Shown piece after piece: positions 8,638 through 17,074 of a stretch of DNA of 64,000 nt. Under the pieces are notes generated by a model. It was not told where the DNA came from and ran no database searches. It saw only the letters and a list, made by a program, of their open reading frames with translations. Location: positions 310,001 through 374,000 of the forward strand of contig NZ_WFLJ01000002.1 of NCBI RefSeq assembly GCF_009208735.1, written 5' to 3'. Numbering within the stretch: position 1 is the first letter of the stretch; each line of letters starts with the position of its first letter. The position numbers and the translations under genes are program-made. The stretch comes from Janthinobacterium rivuli (GTDB taxonomy: Bacteria > Pseudomonadota > Gammaproteobacteria > Burkholderiales > Burkholderiaceae_D).

Positions 8638-9101
8638 AGGCGCTTTCGATTACACAACGACTTGCTTTACGGTGGATTAGGATAAAGTTTGCTGCCAGTT
8701 CCCTGTCTACCTGCGGGAACCACCATCTTCGAACCTGCCGACTACGCAAATTCGACACTGTTACGTTACTTACACCTCATCGGCCACGATCCGCGGGAAG
8801 CGCAGCAATTCCTGTCCACCAGCTGTTGCCAGCCGCCTCGGCAAAAATTCCTGCATCGACCGCGTTGGGAGCGAGAGCCTGGCGCGGCTTGCCAGCGTCT
8901 GCGAGCCATGCCCGCAACGCCGAAAACGCCAGTTGGCCCTGGCTGCCGACACGATCCACCGCGCCGATCAAGAGCCTAACTTACTGAAAACAAATACTAT
9001 TTACGAAACTGAACTAGCTTGCCAAAGCACACAATACTTAGCATTTAATTATAGCACGCGAAAAATGTTTTTCCAGTGCGCGACATACCCCCAGAGCAAG
9101 G
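8638..9101 (-). other. rpoD promoter and leader region (464 bp)
   Basis: The stretch between dnaG and rpoD holds an extended -10 promoter near 9048 and, after it, about 400 nt of leader. The part next to dnaG is AT-rich; the part from about 8950 to 8770 is GC-rich and has an open minus-strand frame of about 60 codons (8777-8971, TTG start) with no family I recognise and a poor ribosome site. I do not call it a gene. Confidence 0.6.
9048..9056 (-). promoter_or_regulatory. Extended -10 promoter of rpoD
   Basis: On the minus strand the sequence reads TGC-TATAAT, a perfect -10 hexamer with the TG extension; the hexamer is at 9053-9048. The -35 region is weak (TGGAAA type), as usual for extended -10 promoters. 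Transcription would start near 9041, about 400 nt before the rpoD start codon. Confidence 0.75.
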
Positions 9102-10898
9102 TTATCGATTCACCAACTCGGCGTCGCGCTCGCGCTCCAGCTCGCCTTGCTCCTGCATGATTTCGCGGTAGCGTACACCAATTTTCTCCGATGGCAAACC
9201 CGACGCAAACAATTGCTGCAATTCCGCCTTCAAGGCATTCAATTTGATCTCGCGGATGGTGCTCACCAGCCACGACAATTCGCTGTCGTAATCGGATTCC
9301 GTGCCGGCCGCGATCTCGCCGATGATCTCGTCGTATTCGCTGCCCAGCTCCTTCAATTGTTGCGCCAGCGCGGCAAAACTGCCATGCTCGCCCAGCGCCT
9401 GACCCACGGCCACCAGCTGCCCCAGGCTATGGGCCGCGTCCGGTCCCAGGTGCTGGAAGGCCGTCAGGGCAGCCTCGTCGATGCGCATGGTCAGCGGCGG
9501 ATGCGCCACCAGCATGCGCATGATCTTCAATTCCAGGCCCACAGGCACGGGGCGGCCCGATTTCGGCGGCGCGCGGCGTGCCACGGCAACGGGTTTCGCC
9601 AGCTCGAACAGGGCTTCGATCTCGGCCGGCGTGGATTGCGTCAGTTGCGCCAGGCCGCGCACGATCTGCAGGCGCAGGGACGACGGCGCCATCAGCTGCA
9701 GCAGGGGCTTGGCGTCGAACTGCACGCGGGCGCGCCCTTCCGGTTCCGACAAATCGTGTTCGCCCGACACTTCTTTCAGCAAGAACTGCGACAGCGGCAT
9801 CGCTTCATGCACTTGCTGTTCAAAACCTTCGGCGCCGAATTCGCGGATATAGCTGTCCGGATCGTGTTCCGACGGCAGGAACAGGAATTTGATGGTTTTA
9901 TTGTCCGACACGTGGGCCAGGCTCGCTTCGAGCGCGCGGCGGGCGGCGCGGCGGCCGGCCTTGTCGCCGTCGAAGCTGAAAATCACGTTGTCCGTCTGGC
10001 GCAGCAGTTTTTGCACGTGGGTGGGCGTGCAGGCCGTGCCCAGGGTCGCCACCGCTTGCGGGAAACCCATCTGCGCCAGCGCCACCACGTCCATGTAACC
10101 CTCCGTCACGAGCACATAGCCGGCGTCACGGATGGCCTGGCGCGCCTCGAACAAGCCATATAGTTCGAAACCCTTGGAAAACAAGGGGGTTTCCGGCGAG
10201 TTCAGGTATTTCGGTTCGCCATGGTCGAGCACGCGGCCGCCAAAGGCGATGACCTGGCCCTTGGTATTGCGAATCGGAAACATGATGCGTTCGCGGAAAC
10301 GGTCGTAGCGCTTGCGGTTGTTGCCCTCTTCATCGACCTTGTCGATCACGAGCCCAGCCTCGGCCAGCGCCACCACGTCGTAGTCGGGGAAGACGGAGCG
10401 CAGGTTGTCCCAGCCGCCGGGCGCGAAGCCCATGCCGAAGCGAGCGGCCACTTCGCCCGTCAAGCCCCGGTTCTTGAGGTAGGCGATGGCTTCCGGCGCG
10501 TGGCGCAATTGCCCGCGGTAATAATCGCAAGCCTGCGTCATGGCGTCGGACAAGGCCATGCTTTGCGCCTGGATCTGCGCGCGCTGGGCCGGCGGGATCT
10601 TGTCGTCCGCTTCCGGCACGACCATGCCCACGTTCTGCGCCAGGTCCTTGACGGCGTCGACAAAGCCCATGCCCGAATACTCGATCAAAAAGCCGATCGA
10701 GGTGCCATGCGCGCCGCAGCCGAAGCAGTGATAGAACTGCTTGGTGGGGCTGACGGTAAAGCTGGGCGACTTTTCACTGTGGAACGGGCACAAGCCCATG
10801 AAATTGGCGCCACCTTTTTTCAGTTGCACATAGCGGCCCACGACGTCGACGATATCGACGCGGTTGAGCAAATCGGAAATGAAGGATTGAGGTATCAC
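9102..10898 (-). CDS. dnaG: DNA primase DnaG
   Basis: A 598-residue primase that makes RNA primers at the replication fork together with DnaB helicase. The CHC2 zinc site is Cys37, His40, Cys58 and Cys61 (CPFH...CFGC). The TOPRIM catalytic core follows at about 255-340 with TEGYMDVVALAQ, LGTA and FDGDKAGRRAA. The C-terminal part (about 430-598) is the helicase-binding domain. The start is GTG at 10898, directly before IPQSFISDLLNRVDIVDVV, the normal beginning of DnaG. The gene is upstream of rpoD and 130 bp downstream of yqeY. Confidence 0.97.
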   Translation of the reverse strand: MIPQSFISDLLNRVDIVDVVGRYVQLKKGGANFMGLCPFHSEKSPSFTVSPTKQFYHCFGCGAHGTSIGFLIEYSGMGFVDAVKDLAQNVGMVVPEADDKIPPAQRAQIQAQSMALSDAMTQACDYYRGQLRHAPEAIAYLKNRGLTGEVAARFGMGFAPGGWDNLRSVFPDYDVVALAEAGLVIDKVDEEGNNRKRYDRFRERIMFPIRNTKGQVIAFGGRVLDHGEPKYLNSPETPLFSKGFELYGLFEARQAIRDAGYVLVTEGYMDVVALAQMGFPQAVATLGTACTPTHVQKLLRQTDNVIFSFDGDKAGRRAARRALEASLAHVSDNKTIKFLFLPSEHDPDSYIREFGAEGFEQQVHEAMPLSQFLLKEVSGEHDLSEPEGRARVQFDAKPLLQLMAPSSLRLQIVRGLAQLTQSTPAEIEALFELAKPVAVARRAPPKSGRPVPVGLELKIMRMLVAHPPLTMRIDEAALTAFQHLGPDAAHSLGQLVAVGQALGEHGSFAALAQQLKELGSEYDEIIGEIAAGTESDYDSELSWLVSTIREIKLNALKAELQQLFASGLPSEKIGVRYREIMQEQGELERERDAELVNR

Positions 10899-11028
10899 TG
10901 GCTAGGGCGGGTCTTGTTATAGGTCAGACTATACTACCGCACGTGGCCTGAGGTTGAGCCAGGTCAACGTGTGGGCTGTTAACAGGCTGCCAGCGCGACG
11001 GCGGGCAGCCCTTGCTACTATTGTATGC

Positions 11029-11481
11029 TTACGCTGCCGGCGTCAAGGCTTTCTTGACCAGCGCGGACACCACCGTCATGTCGGCGCGGCCTGCCAGCTT
11101 CGGCTTGACGATGGCCATGACCTTGCCCATGTCTTGCGGACCGGCGGCGCCCGAGGCGGCCACGGCGGCAGCCACTTCGGCCGCCACTTCCTCGTCCGAC
11201 AGGCCGGCAGGCATGTAGCCGATCAGGTGCACCAGCTCGGCTTTTTCGATGTCGGCCAGGTCGGCACGGCCACCGGCTTCGAACTGGGTGATCGAATCCT
11301 TGCGCTGCTTGATCATCTTTTCCACGATGGCCGTCACGTGCGCGTCCGTCAATTCGATGCGCTCGTCGACTTCCTTGCGCTTGATTTCCGCCAGCAACAG
11401 GCGAATCGTGCCCAGCTTGCCCGCTTCCTTGGCGCGCATGGCGTTTTTCATGTCTTCGGTAATTTGTTCTTTCAAGCTCAT
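11029..11481 (-). CDS. yqeY: YqeY/GatB-type amidotransferase-like protein
   Basis: A 150-residue helical protein of the GatB/YqeY family. It corresponds to the C-terminal tRNA-binding tail domain of GatB without the catalytic part; its cellular role is not settled. Typical blocks are LKEQITEDMKNAMRAKE, LRLLLAEIKRKEVDER and MGKVMAIVKPKLAGRADM. The ATG at 11481 follows a good Shine-Dalgarno (GAGGA, 6 bp spacing). The location between rpsU and dnaG is the standard one in betaproteobacteria. Confidence 0.93.
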   Translation of the reverse strand: MSLKEQITEDMKNAMRAKEAGKLGTIRLLLAEIKRKEVDERIELTDAHVTAIVEKMIKQRKDSITQFEAGGRADLADIEKAELVHLIGYMPAGLSDEEVAAEVAAAVAASGAAGPQDMGKVMAIVKPKLAGRADMTVVSALVKKALTPAA

Positions 11482-11631
11482 GGCAATCCTCGTGTTGGTA
11501 AGTGGGGCTCGATGCTCGTGTGGCTCGGCGCTCGTGTGTACAGACCAAGCGGGCGGCCACAAAAGCGAAAACCCGCTGCGGCGAACCGGAGCGGGTATGC
11601 GACTCATCTGAAGTATCACTTCAGGCGAATC

Positions 11632-11674
11632 AAAACAAAACCCGTGGCGAACAATGCGCCGAACTACCCGGGTT
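11632..11674 (-). terminator. Intrinsic terminator after rpsU
   Basis: On the minus strand AACCCG pairs with CGGGTT around an inner GGCG/CGCC hairpin, followed by TTTTGTTTTG. A second hairpin (ACCCGCT/AGCGGGT at 11596-11571, then TTTTCGC) lies 40 bp further on. The pair would limit read-through from rpsU into yqeY-dnaG-rpoD. Confidence 0.65.
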
Positions 11675-11692
11675 GGTTCTGACTGAACAGTC

Positions 11693-11905
11693 TTAGAATA
11701 ATTTTTTCGGCAGTTGTTGGCTGCGGATGCGTTTGTAATGACGCTTGACAGCAGCTGCCAGCTTGCGCTTGCGCTCAGCTGTTGGCTTTTCGTAGAATTC
11801 GCGAGCGCGCAATTCGGTCAGCAGACCCGTTTTTTCGATGGTGCGTTTGAAGCGACGCATTGCGACTTCGAACGGCTCGTTTTCTTTAAGGCGAATAGTG
11901 GTCAT
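11693..11905 (-). CDS. rpsU: Small ribosomal subunit protein bS21
   Basis: A 70-residue, very basic ribosomal protein of the 30S platform that helps initiation by base-pairing of the 16S 3' end. The sequence [20 protein letters not shown] and the tail [14 protein letters not shown] are typical of bS21. It is the first gene of the macromolecular-synthesis cluster, with a terminator directly behind it, so most transcripts probably stop before yqeY. Confidence 0.97.
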   Translation of the reverse strand: MTTIRLKENEPFEVAMRRFKRTIEKTGLLTELRAREFYEKPTAERKRKLAAAVKRHYKRIRSQQLPKKLF

Positions 11906-12087
11906 GTAAAATTCAAACCGTTGAGGTGGTGTATAGGAAGAGATAGATAGTAGCAGCTTTTATTCGGAAAGGGAAGCCCCTCCCCACTTGCGTGCGGCAT
12001 GCAGCCTGCGGTCGCTGCCGGAATGTGGCGTAAACCACGCACCGGGGTCGGCGCACAGGGCGCCAAAACCCCATCCTACAGAGTTGC

Positions 12088-13302
12088 TTACTGCAAGGCA
12101 ATACCTGCCGCCACGCCCGAGGCCCAGGCCCACTGGAAGTTGTAGCCGCCCAGCCAGCCCGTCACGTCGACCGATTCGCCGATGAAATACAGGCCCGGCA
12201 CTTTATTCGCCATCATGGTCTGCTGCGACAGTTCGCGCGTGTCGATGCCGCCGCGCGTCACTTCCGCCTTGCGGTAGCCTTCGGAACCGTTCGGCACGAT
12301 GGACCAGGCATTGATGGCCAGGCCCAGCTTGCGCAGCTGGGCGTCGGGCATGTCGGCGATGCGCGCGTCCGGCGCCAGGCCGTTGACGGCCAGCAGGCAG
12401 TCGGCCAGGCGCTGCGGCAGCCATTGGGCGACGATATTGCCCAGTTGCTTCTTCAGGGTGCCCTTGCCTTCAATCAAGGTCTGCGCCACATCCACTTCCG
12501 GCAACAGATTGATGACGATGGGCTCGCCCGGCAGCCAGTAGCTGGAAATCTGCAGAATCGCCGGGCCCGACAGGCCGCGATGCGTGAACAGCAAATCTTC
12601 GCGGAAACGCGCGCCCGTGGCCTTGCGGCCTTTCAGGCTGCCCGTCTCCACATCGACTTCCAGCGCGATGCCGGACAATTCCGCGAACGGCGCCCAGCTG
12701 GCCGCATCGAACGTCAGCGGCACCAGCGCGGGGCGCGGCTCGACCATCATCAAATCGAATTGTTTGGCGATGCGGTAGGCAAAGTCGGTGGCGCCGATCT
12801 TCGGGATCGACAGGCCGCCCGTGGCGATGACGATGCTGGCCGTCTCGATGTCGCCGCTATCGGTCTGCAGCACGAAGCCGCCGTCGGCTTGCTGGGCAAC
12901 ATTATCGATCTTGCACGGCATGCGCCAGTGCACGCCGCCAGCGGCGCACTCGTCCTTGAGCATGTCGATGATCTGCTCGGCCGATTCATTGCAGAATTGC
13001 TGGCCCTTGTGCTTCTCGTGGTAGCCGATCCGGTATTTTTTCACCAGCGCGAGGAAATCCTGCGGCGTGTAGCGCGACAGCGCGCTCTTGCAGAAATGGG
13101 GGTTTTCCGAGAGGAAGTTTTGTGGCGTGGCGTTAATATTGGTGAAATTGCACCGTCCGCCACCCGAGATGCGGATCTTTTCGGCCAGCTTGGCCGCGTG
13201 ATCGATCAACACCACGCGCTTGCCTTGCTGGGCGGCAACAGCCGCACACATCATGCCGGCCGCGCCCGCGCCGATCACTGCCACATCAAATTGTTTTGCC
13301 AT
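12088..13302 (-). CDS. YhiN/HI0933-type FAD-dependent oxidoreductase
   Basis: A 404-residue flavoprotein of the HI0933 (YhiN/BaiN) family. The N-terminal Rossmann motif is VIGAGAAGMMCA, the family signature KIRISGGGRCNFTN is at about 48-61, and the C-terminal FAD site is GLYFIGESVDVTGWLGGYNFQWAWASG. The physiological substrate of the family is not established. The ATG at 13302 was chosen because the Rossmann strand starts eight residues later; a GTG at 13317 is possible. It is monocistronic, with an intergenic region of 182 bp towards rpsU. Confidence 0.9.
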   Translation of the reverse strand: MAKQFDVAVIGAGAAGMMCAAVAAQQGKRVVLIDHAAKLAEKIRISGGGRCNFTNINATPQNFLSENPHFCKSALSRYTPQDFLALVKKYRIGYHEKHKGQQFCNESAEQIIDMLKDECAAGGVHWRMPCKIDNVAQQADGGFVLQTDSGDIETASIVIATGGLSIPKIGATDFAYRIAKQFDLMMVEPRPALVPLTFDAASWAPFAELSGIALEVDVETGSLKGRKATGARFREDLLFTHRGLSGPAILQISSYWLPGEPIVINLLPEVDVAQTLIEGKGTLKKQLGNIVAQWLPQRLADCLLAVNGLAPDARIADMPDAQLRKLGLAINAWSIVPNGSEGYRKAEVTRGGIDTRELSQQTMMANKVPGLYFIGESVDVTGWLGGYNFQWAWASGVAAGIALQ

Positions 13303-13358
13303 AAGAATTCCGGTCACCGCTGATTACAAAGACGCCATTGTAAACTGCGGCGACGCGG

Positions 13359-14351
13359 CTAGCGCGGCCGTGCCGCAATCTGCCGCGACGCCATCAGGCA
13401 TTGCTCCACTTGGCCGGCGATCGATGGCGGCACGGGTACCTCGCCACGCAGCACGGCGGCGATCCAGTCGGCCGTGGTGGCCGCATCGCGCTCGGCCGGC
13501 AAATGCGGCAACTCTTCCACCAGCAACTGTTTTTCCACCAGCAGCGTGCGTTCGCTCCCGTGAAACCAGTCGATCTGCTGCGCCTTGTTGGCGTTGGCCA
13601 CCGTCTCGCCTTCCGTGCCGCGCATCAGGAAGGCGTCGCCGCGCGCCGGATCTGAGGCGGTCAGGAAATATTCACCAAGCATTTCCAGGTATTCCGGGTG
13701 CGTGTACGACACCAGGCGCAGGGCCGGCCCGGCGAACGGCTGCATGATTTTCACCAGCGTGTGCGTGGAATTGCGCACGCCCAGCACGCGCCGCAGCGAC
13801 AGCATCTGCGCCAGGCGCGGCGCCAGTGCGGCGATCGGCAGGAAGGCGGCTTCGCCGCGCGCCATGGCGGCCTCGGCTTGCGCATGGTCCGCCGAAGCGG
13901 GCACGCCCAGCGCGGCCAGCACTTCGGCCGTGGTGATGCGGCCCGGGTCGCTCGTCACGCCATGTACGAGCACGGGCGCGCCCGCGCGCGCCAGCAGCAG
14001 CGCCAGCAAGGCCGTCAGGTTCGCCATCTTGCGCGCGCCGTTGTAGCTGGGAATGATGATCGGGGCGAACTCGCCGGCCGGCGCGGCCAGCGGGGCGAAC
14101 GACGCTTCGGCCGCGTCGAGGAAGCCGGCGATCTCGTCCACGGACTCGCCCTTGATACGCATGGATAACAAAATGCCGCCCAACTCCAAGTCCGACACGC
14201 GGCCCTCGAGCATGGCGCGGTACAGGGCGCGGGCGTCGTCGCGCGTCATGCTGCGCGCGCCGTTCTTGCCGCGTCCTATTTCCTTAATGAAACGTGCTGC
14301 GGGGAATGGCTCACCGGCCACATCGGTATGGGGGATGGATACAGTCGTCAT
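13359..14351 (-). CDS. ybiB: YbiB/TrpD2-type nucleic-acid-binding protein
   Basis: A 330-residue protein of the anthranilate phosphoribosyltransferase fold (TrpD2 branch). Blocks such as KEIGRGKNGARSMTRDDAR, LGGILLSMRIKGES and IIIPSYNGARKMANLTALLA are typical of YbiB, which binds DNA or RNA non-specifically and lacks the enzyme activity of TrpD. The PSYNGARK block replaces the GTGGD phosphoribosyl-diphosphate site of the true enzyme. It diverges from the IS110-like gene. Confidence 0.87.
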   Translation of the reverse strand: MTTVSIPHTDVAGEPFPAARFIKEIGRGKNGARSMTRDDARALYRAMLEGRVSDLELGGILLSMRIKGESVDEIAGFLDAAEASFAPLAAPAGEFAPIIIPSYNGARKMANLTALLALLLARAGAPVLVHGVTSDPGRITTAEVLAALGVPASADHAQAEAAMARGEAAFLPIAALAPRLAQMLSLRRVLGVRNSTHTLVKIMQPFAGPALRLVSYTHPEYLEMLGEYFLTASDPARGDAFLMRGTEGETVANANKAQQIDWFHGSERTLLVEKQLLVEELPHLPAERDAATTADWIAAVLRGEVPVPPSIAGQVEQCLMASRQIAARPR

Positions 14352-14509
14352 GGCGCCAGCTTACACGGATTTTCTTCCTTGCAGAGGGGCTGGAAGACGC
14401 CATAGGCGCCAATGCAACAGTCTTTCCCGCTATTTTTTGGGTGAACTGCCTCGCGACCGCATCCAAACGCGCCACCGCTGCGTATAAGACGGTACAGGGG
14501 GAACTCATC

Positions 14510-15187
14510 ATGGAACACGCGATCAAACAGGAAACCACCTTCGTCGGCATCGAACCGAACAAGCTGCTGCTCAAGGCCGTGCTGCTGTCGGGCGGCGAAG
14601 TGCTGTGCAAGGTGCTGGAAAACGACGTGGCCGGCTACCGCTGGCTGCGCAGCTGGCTGCAAAGGAACGATGTCACTATCATGGGCTTACGCGTCTGCAT
14701 GCGCCTCGATATGCCATACAGCGAGGCGGCCGCCAACGCGCTGGCCGGCATGGGCATGCTGGTCTGCGATGCCCAGCCCGCGCCGCTGGAAGCCTATCTC
14801 CGCAGCCAGGGCTTGCCCAAGGATGCGGCACGCAGCGCGGTGGTGCTGGCCCAGTATTGCGCGGCGGCACGCCCTGCTCCCTGGACGCCGCCCTCGCCCG
14901 CCTACGTGGAATTGCGGCTATGGCTGCGCCGTCTGCATGCCGTGCGGCAGTTGCGCAAACAGGAAATGGCGCGCCTGGAAGGCCACTTCCATGCGGGACA
15001 GATTGCGCTGCATCAATTGCTGCGCAAGCAAATCGCCTGCCTGGACGCGCAGATACGCCAGCACGAAAGCGCCATCGTCGCGCATGTGCGGCGCCATCCC
15101 GACCTGCCCCGGCCGCCTGAGCTGGCCGGCAACTACCTGCGCATCGCCCGCTACGGCGTTGGCGCCAGCCTGGCGGGCGGCCACTGA
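14510..15187 (+). CDS. IS110-type transposase N-terminal (DEDD) domain, catalytically degenerate and standing alone
   Basis: A 225-residue protein whose residues 11-150 follow the RuvC-like DEDD domain of IS110 transposases: FVGIEPNK, VCMRLDMPY, GMGMLVCDAQP, LPKDAARSAVVLAQYC and APWTPPSPAYVELRLWLRRL. By my alignment to IS621 the four catalytic acids D, E, D, D fall on Glu15, Arg65, Ala106 and Ser109, so all are lost. A helical coiled-coil part (about 150-205) is kept, and the protein ends (YGVGASLAGGH) where the serine-bearing second transposase domain would begin. The frame is intact, has a strong Shine-Dalgarno (GGGGGAA) and the base composition of its neighbours. This points to an old, perhaps domesticated fragment; a slowly decaying relic is the alternative. 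Confidence 0.75.
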   Translation: MEHAIKQETTFVGIEPNKLLLKAVLLSGGEVLCKVLENDVAGYRWLRSWLQRNDVTIMGLRVCMRLDMPYSEAAANALAGMGMLVCDAQPAPLEAYLRSQGLPKDAARSAVVLAQYCAAARPAPWTPPSPAYVELRLWLRRLHAVRQLRKQEMARLEGHFHAGQIALHQLLRKQIACLDAQIRQHESAIVAHVRRHPDLPRPPELAGNYLRIARYGVGASLAGGH

Positions 15188-15338
15188 GCGCCCGGAGGCA
15201 GGGGGCCGGCGGCGTGCCGGCCCTGTCATAAAAAACAACTCAGCCATTCCCGTTTTGGCCGCATCCCCGCCGCCAGGCCGCATTTCCGCTACACTATTGC
15301 CTCTTAAAGAACGCAATAGCGAAAGCCGAGCCAGAATC

Positions 15339-16400
15339 ATGAATACGCCAGACATCGAAAATATCAACGTCACCTCCTTCGCGCCCATGCCGACACCGGC
15401 CGAATTGCACGCCAAGCTGCCCCTGTCGGAAAGCGCCTTCGACACCGTCAGCCGCGGCCGCGAAGCGCTGCGCAACATCATCGACCGCAAGGACCAGCGC
15501 CTGTTCGTCGTCGTCGGTCCGTGCTCGATCCACGACCCGGTCGCAGGCCTCGATTACGCGCGCCGCCTGAAAGCGCTGCAAGAGGAAGTCAAGGAGACGA
15601 TGCTGCTGGTGATGCGCGTGTATTTCGAAAAACCGCGTACCACCACGGGCTGGAAAGGCTATATCAACGATCCGTACATGGACGATTCCTTCAAGGTCAA
15701 CGAAGGCATGGAAAAGGCGCGCCAGTTCCTGCTCGACGTGTGCGAACTGGGCCTGCCCACCGCCACAGAAGCGCTGGACCCCATCTCGCCGCAATACTTG
15801 GGCGATTTGATCGCCTGGACGGCCATCGGCGCGCGCACCACGGAATCGCAGACGCACCGCGAAATGTCGTCCGGCCTGTCGACGCCCGTCGGCTTCAAGA
15901 ACGGCACCGATGGCGACATCAGCATCGCCGTCAACGCCATCCTGTCGTCGGCGCACCCGCACTCCTTCCTCGGCATCAATGCGGAAGGCAACGTCGCCAT
16001 CGTGCGCACGCGCGGCAACGCGTATGGCCACGTGGTGCTGCGCGGCGGCGACGGCCGTCCGAACTATGATTCGGTCTCGATCGCCATCGCCGAACAGGCG
16101 CTGGCCAAGGCCAAGCTGCCAGCCAACCTGGTGGTCGACTGCTCGCACGCGAACAGCTATAAAAAGCCGGAACTGCAGCCGCTGGTGATGGGCGACGTGG
16201 TCAACCAGATCCGCCAGGGCAACCGCTCGCTGGTGGGCGTGATGATCGAATCGAACATCGTCAGCGGCAACCAGAAGATCCCGCAAGACCTGTCGCAACT
16301 GACCTACGGCTGCTCCGTCACCGACGGCTGCATCGACTGGGAGACGACGGCCACCATGCTGCGCGACGCGCATGCGCATTTATTGAACCGCCCGGCATAA
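15339..16400 (+). CDS. aroG: 3-deoxy-7-phosphoheptulonate (DAHP) synthase, class I
   Basis: A 353-residue enzyme that condenses phosphoenolpyruvate and erythrose 4-phosphate, the first step of the shikimate pathway to aromatic amino acids. Characteristic blocks are VVVGPCSIHDP, MRVYFEKPRTTTGWKGYINDP, GARTTESQTHREM and VDCSHANSYKKP. It belongs to the AroF/AroG/AroH type, normally feedback-regulated by an aromatic amino acid; which one cannot be read here. The ATG at 15339 has only a weak ribosome site. It is followed at once by a strong terminator. Confidence 0.95.
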   Translation: MNTPDIENINVTSFAPMPTPAELHAKLPLSESAFDTVSRGREALRNIIDRKDQRLFVVVGPCSIHDPVAGLDYARRLKALQEEVKETMLLVMRVYFEKPRTTTGWKGYINDPYMDDSFKVNEGMEKARQFLLDVCELGLPTATEALDPISPQYLGDLIAWTAIGARTTESQTHREMSSGLSTPVGFKNGTDGDISIAVNAILSSAHPHSFLGINAEGNVAIVRTRGNAYGHVVLRGGDGRPNYDSVSIAIAEQALAKAKLPANLVVDCSHANSYKKPELQPLVMGDVVNQIRQGNRSLVGVMIESNIVSGNQKIPQDLSQLTYGCSVTDGCIDWETTATMLRDAHAHLLNRPA

Positions 16401-16416
16401 GCCTCTCGCGGAGACG

Positions 16417-16448
16417 AAAAACGGCGCCCTGTGCGCCGTTTTTTTTGC
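16417..16448. terminator. Bidirectional intrinsic terminator between aroG and the NirD-like gene
   Basis: AACGGCGC and GCGCCGTT form the stem around CCTGT, with an A-run on the left and eight T on the right. It can end transcripts from both convergent genes. Confidence 0.92.
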
Positions 16449-16457
16449 GCCTGCGAT

Positions 16458-16865
16458 TCACGCCATCTGCACATGCGGCAGCACGGCGAACGATCCCGCC
16501 AGCGCCTGTTCCGCCTTGCTGGCCGGGATATTGAGTTCATTGACGTCCAGGTAGATGCGCCCGTCCATGAGGCGCACGGCGTACGTGCGCGCCATGCCCT
16601 GCACGGGCGCCACCAGGCGGCCCGAATCGAGCTCGATGATCCAGCTGTTCTTCGGCCCCATCAGGTTTTTCTCCATCAACACCCCATGCGCCAGCGGGCC
16701 GCCCATGCAAGGCACCGTGTCGAGCAGCGCGTACACCGTATCGTCCGCCGCGCGGAACAGCGCCACGCCTGGCAAGTCCTGCCACGCCAGGCCCCGCTGC
16801 ACCATGCGCGCGCCCGCCAGCGGCATGTCCTTCAGGCGGCAAATCATTTTCCATTGTTCCGGCAT
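16458..16865 (-). CDS. NirD-like Rieske-fold protein without cluster ligands
   Basis: A 135-residue protein resembling the small subunit of assimilatory NADH nitrite reductase. The Rieske fold is suggested by WQDLPGVALFRAADDTVYALLDTVPC, GGPLAHG and LVAPVQG. The Cys-x-His pair is broken (CMGG) and the second pair is missing, so no [2Fe-2S] cluster is bound, as is also true of NirD. The large subunit gene nirB is not nearby, so the protein either pairs with a distant NirB or has another role. The ATG at 16865 fits the family start; a longer frame upstream looks non-coding. Confidence 0.75.
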   Translation of the reverse strand: MPEQWKMICRLKDMPLAGARMVQRGLAWQDLPGVALFRAADDTVYALLDTVPCMGGPLAHGVLMEKNLMGPKNSWIIELDSGRLVAPVQGMARTYAVRLMDGRIYLDVNELNIPASKAEQALAGSFAVLPHVQMA

Positions 16866-17074
16866 CGCAAGCTCCCTTGAGTAAGCACAGAATGCGATAA
16901 GCAAGAGCGGTGCCAGTGGCGGTACAGGCGCAAGAGGGGTGACATACAAGGCAAAACCCCTGCGCGGCGCACTGCGCAAGTGCACACTGCCGCCGAAATG
17001 GTGCGCCTGCCGCACGGTGGACTGCCCGGCTTTCCTTTACAATGGCGGATTACTCCTCCCTATTTAGCACCTTC

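Noticed and set aside
6301..8685. A 794-codon open frame antisense to rpoD.
   Set aside because: It is a codon-bias shadow of rpoD, without similarity to any family and running over the rpoD leader.
8777..8971. A 64-codon frame in the rpoD leader as a leader peptide or small gene.
   Set aside because: It starts with TTG, has no convincing ribosome site and no recognisable features; kept only as a note on the leader.
14510..15187. An active IS110 element.
   Set aside because: All catalytic acids and the second domain are missing and no element ends can be seen.
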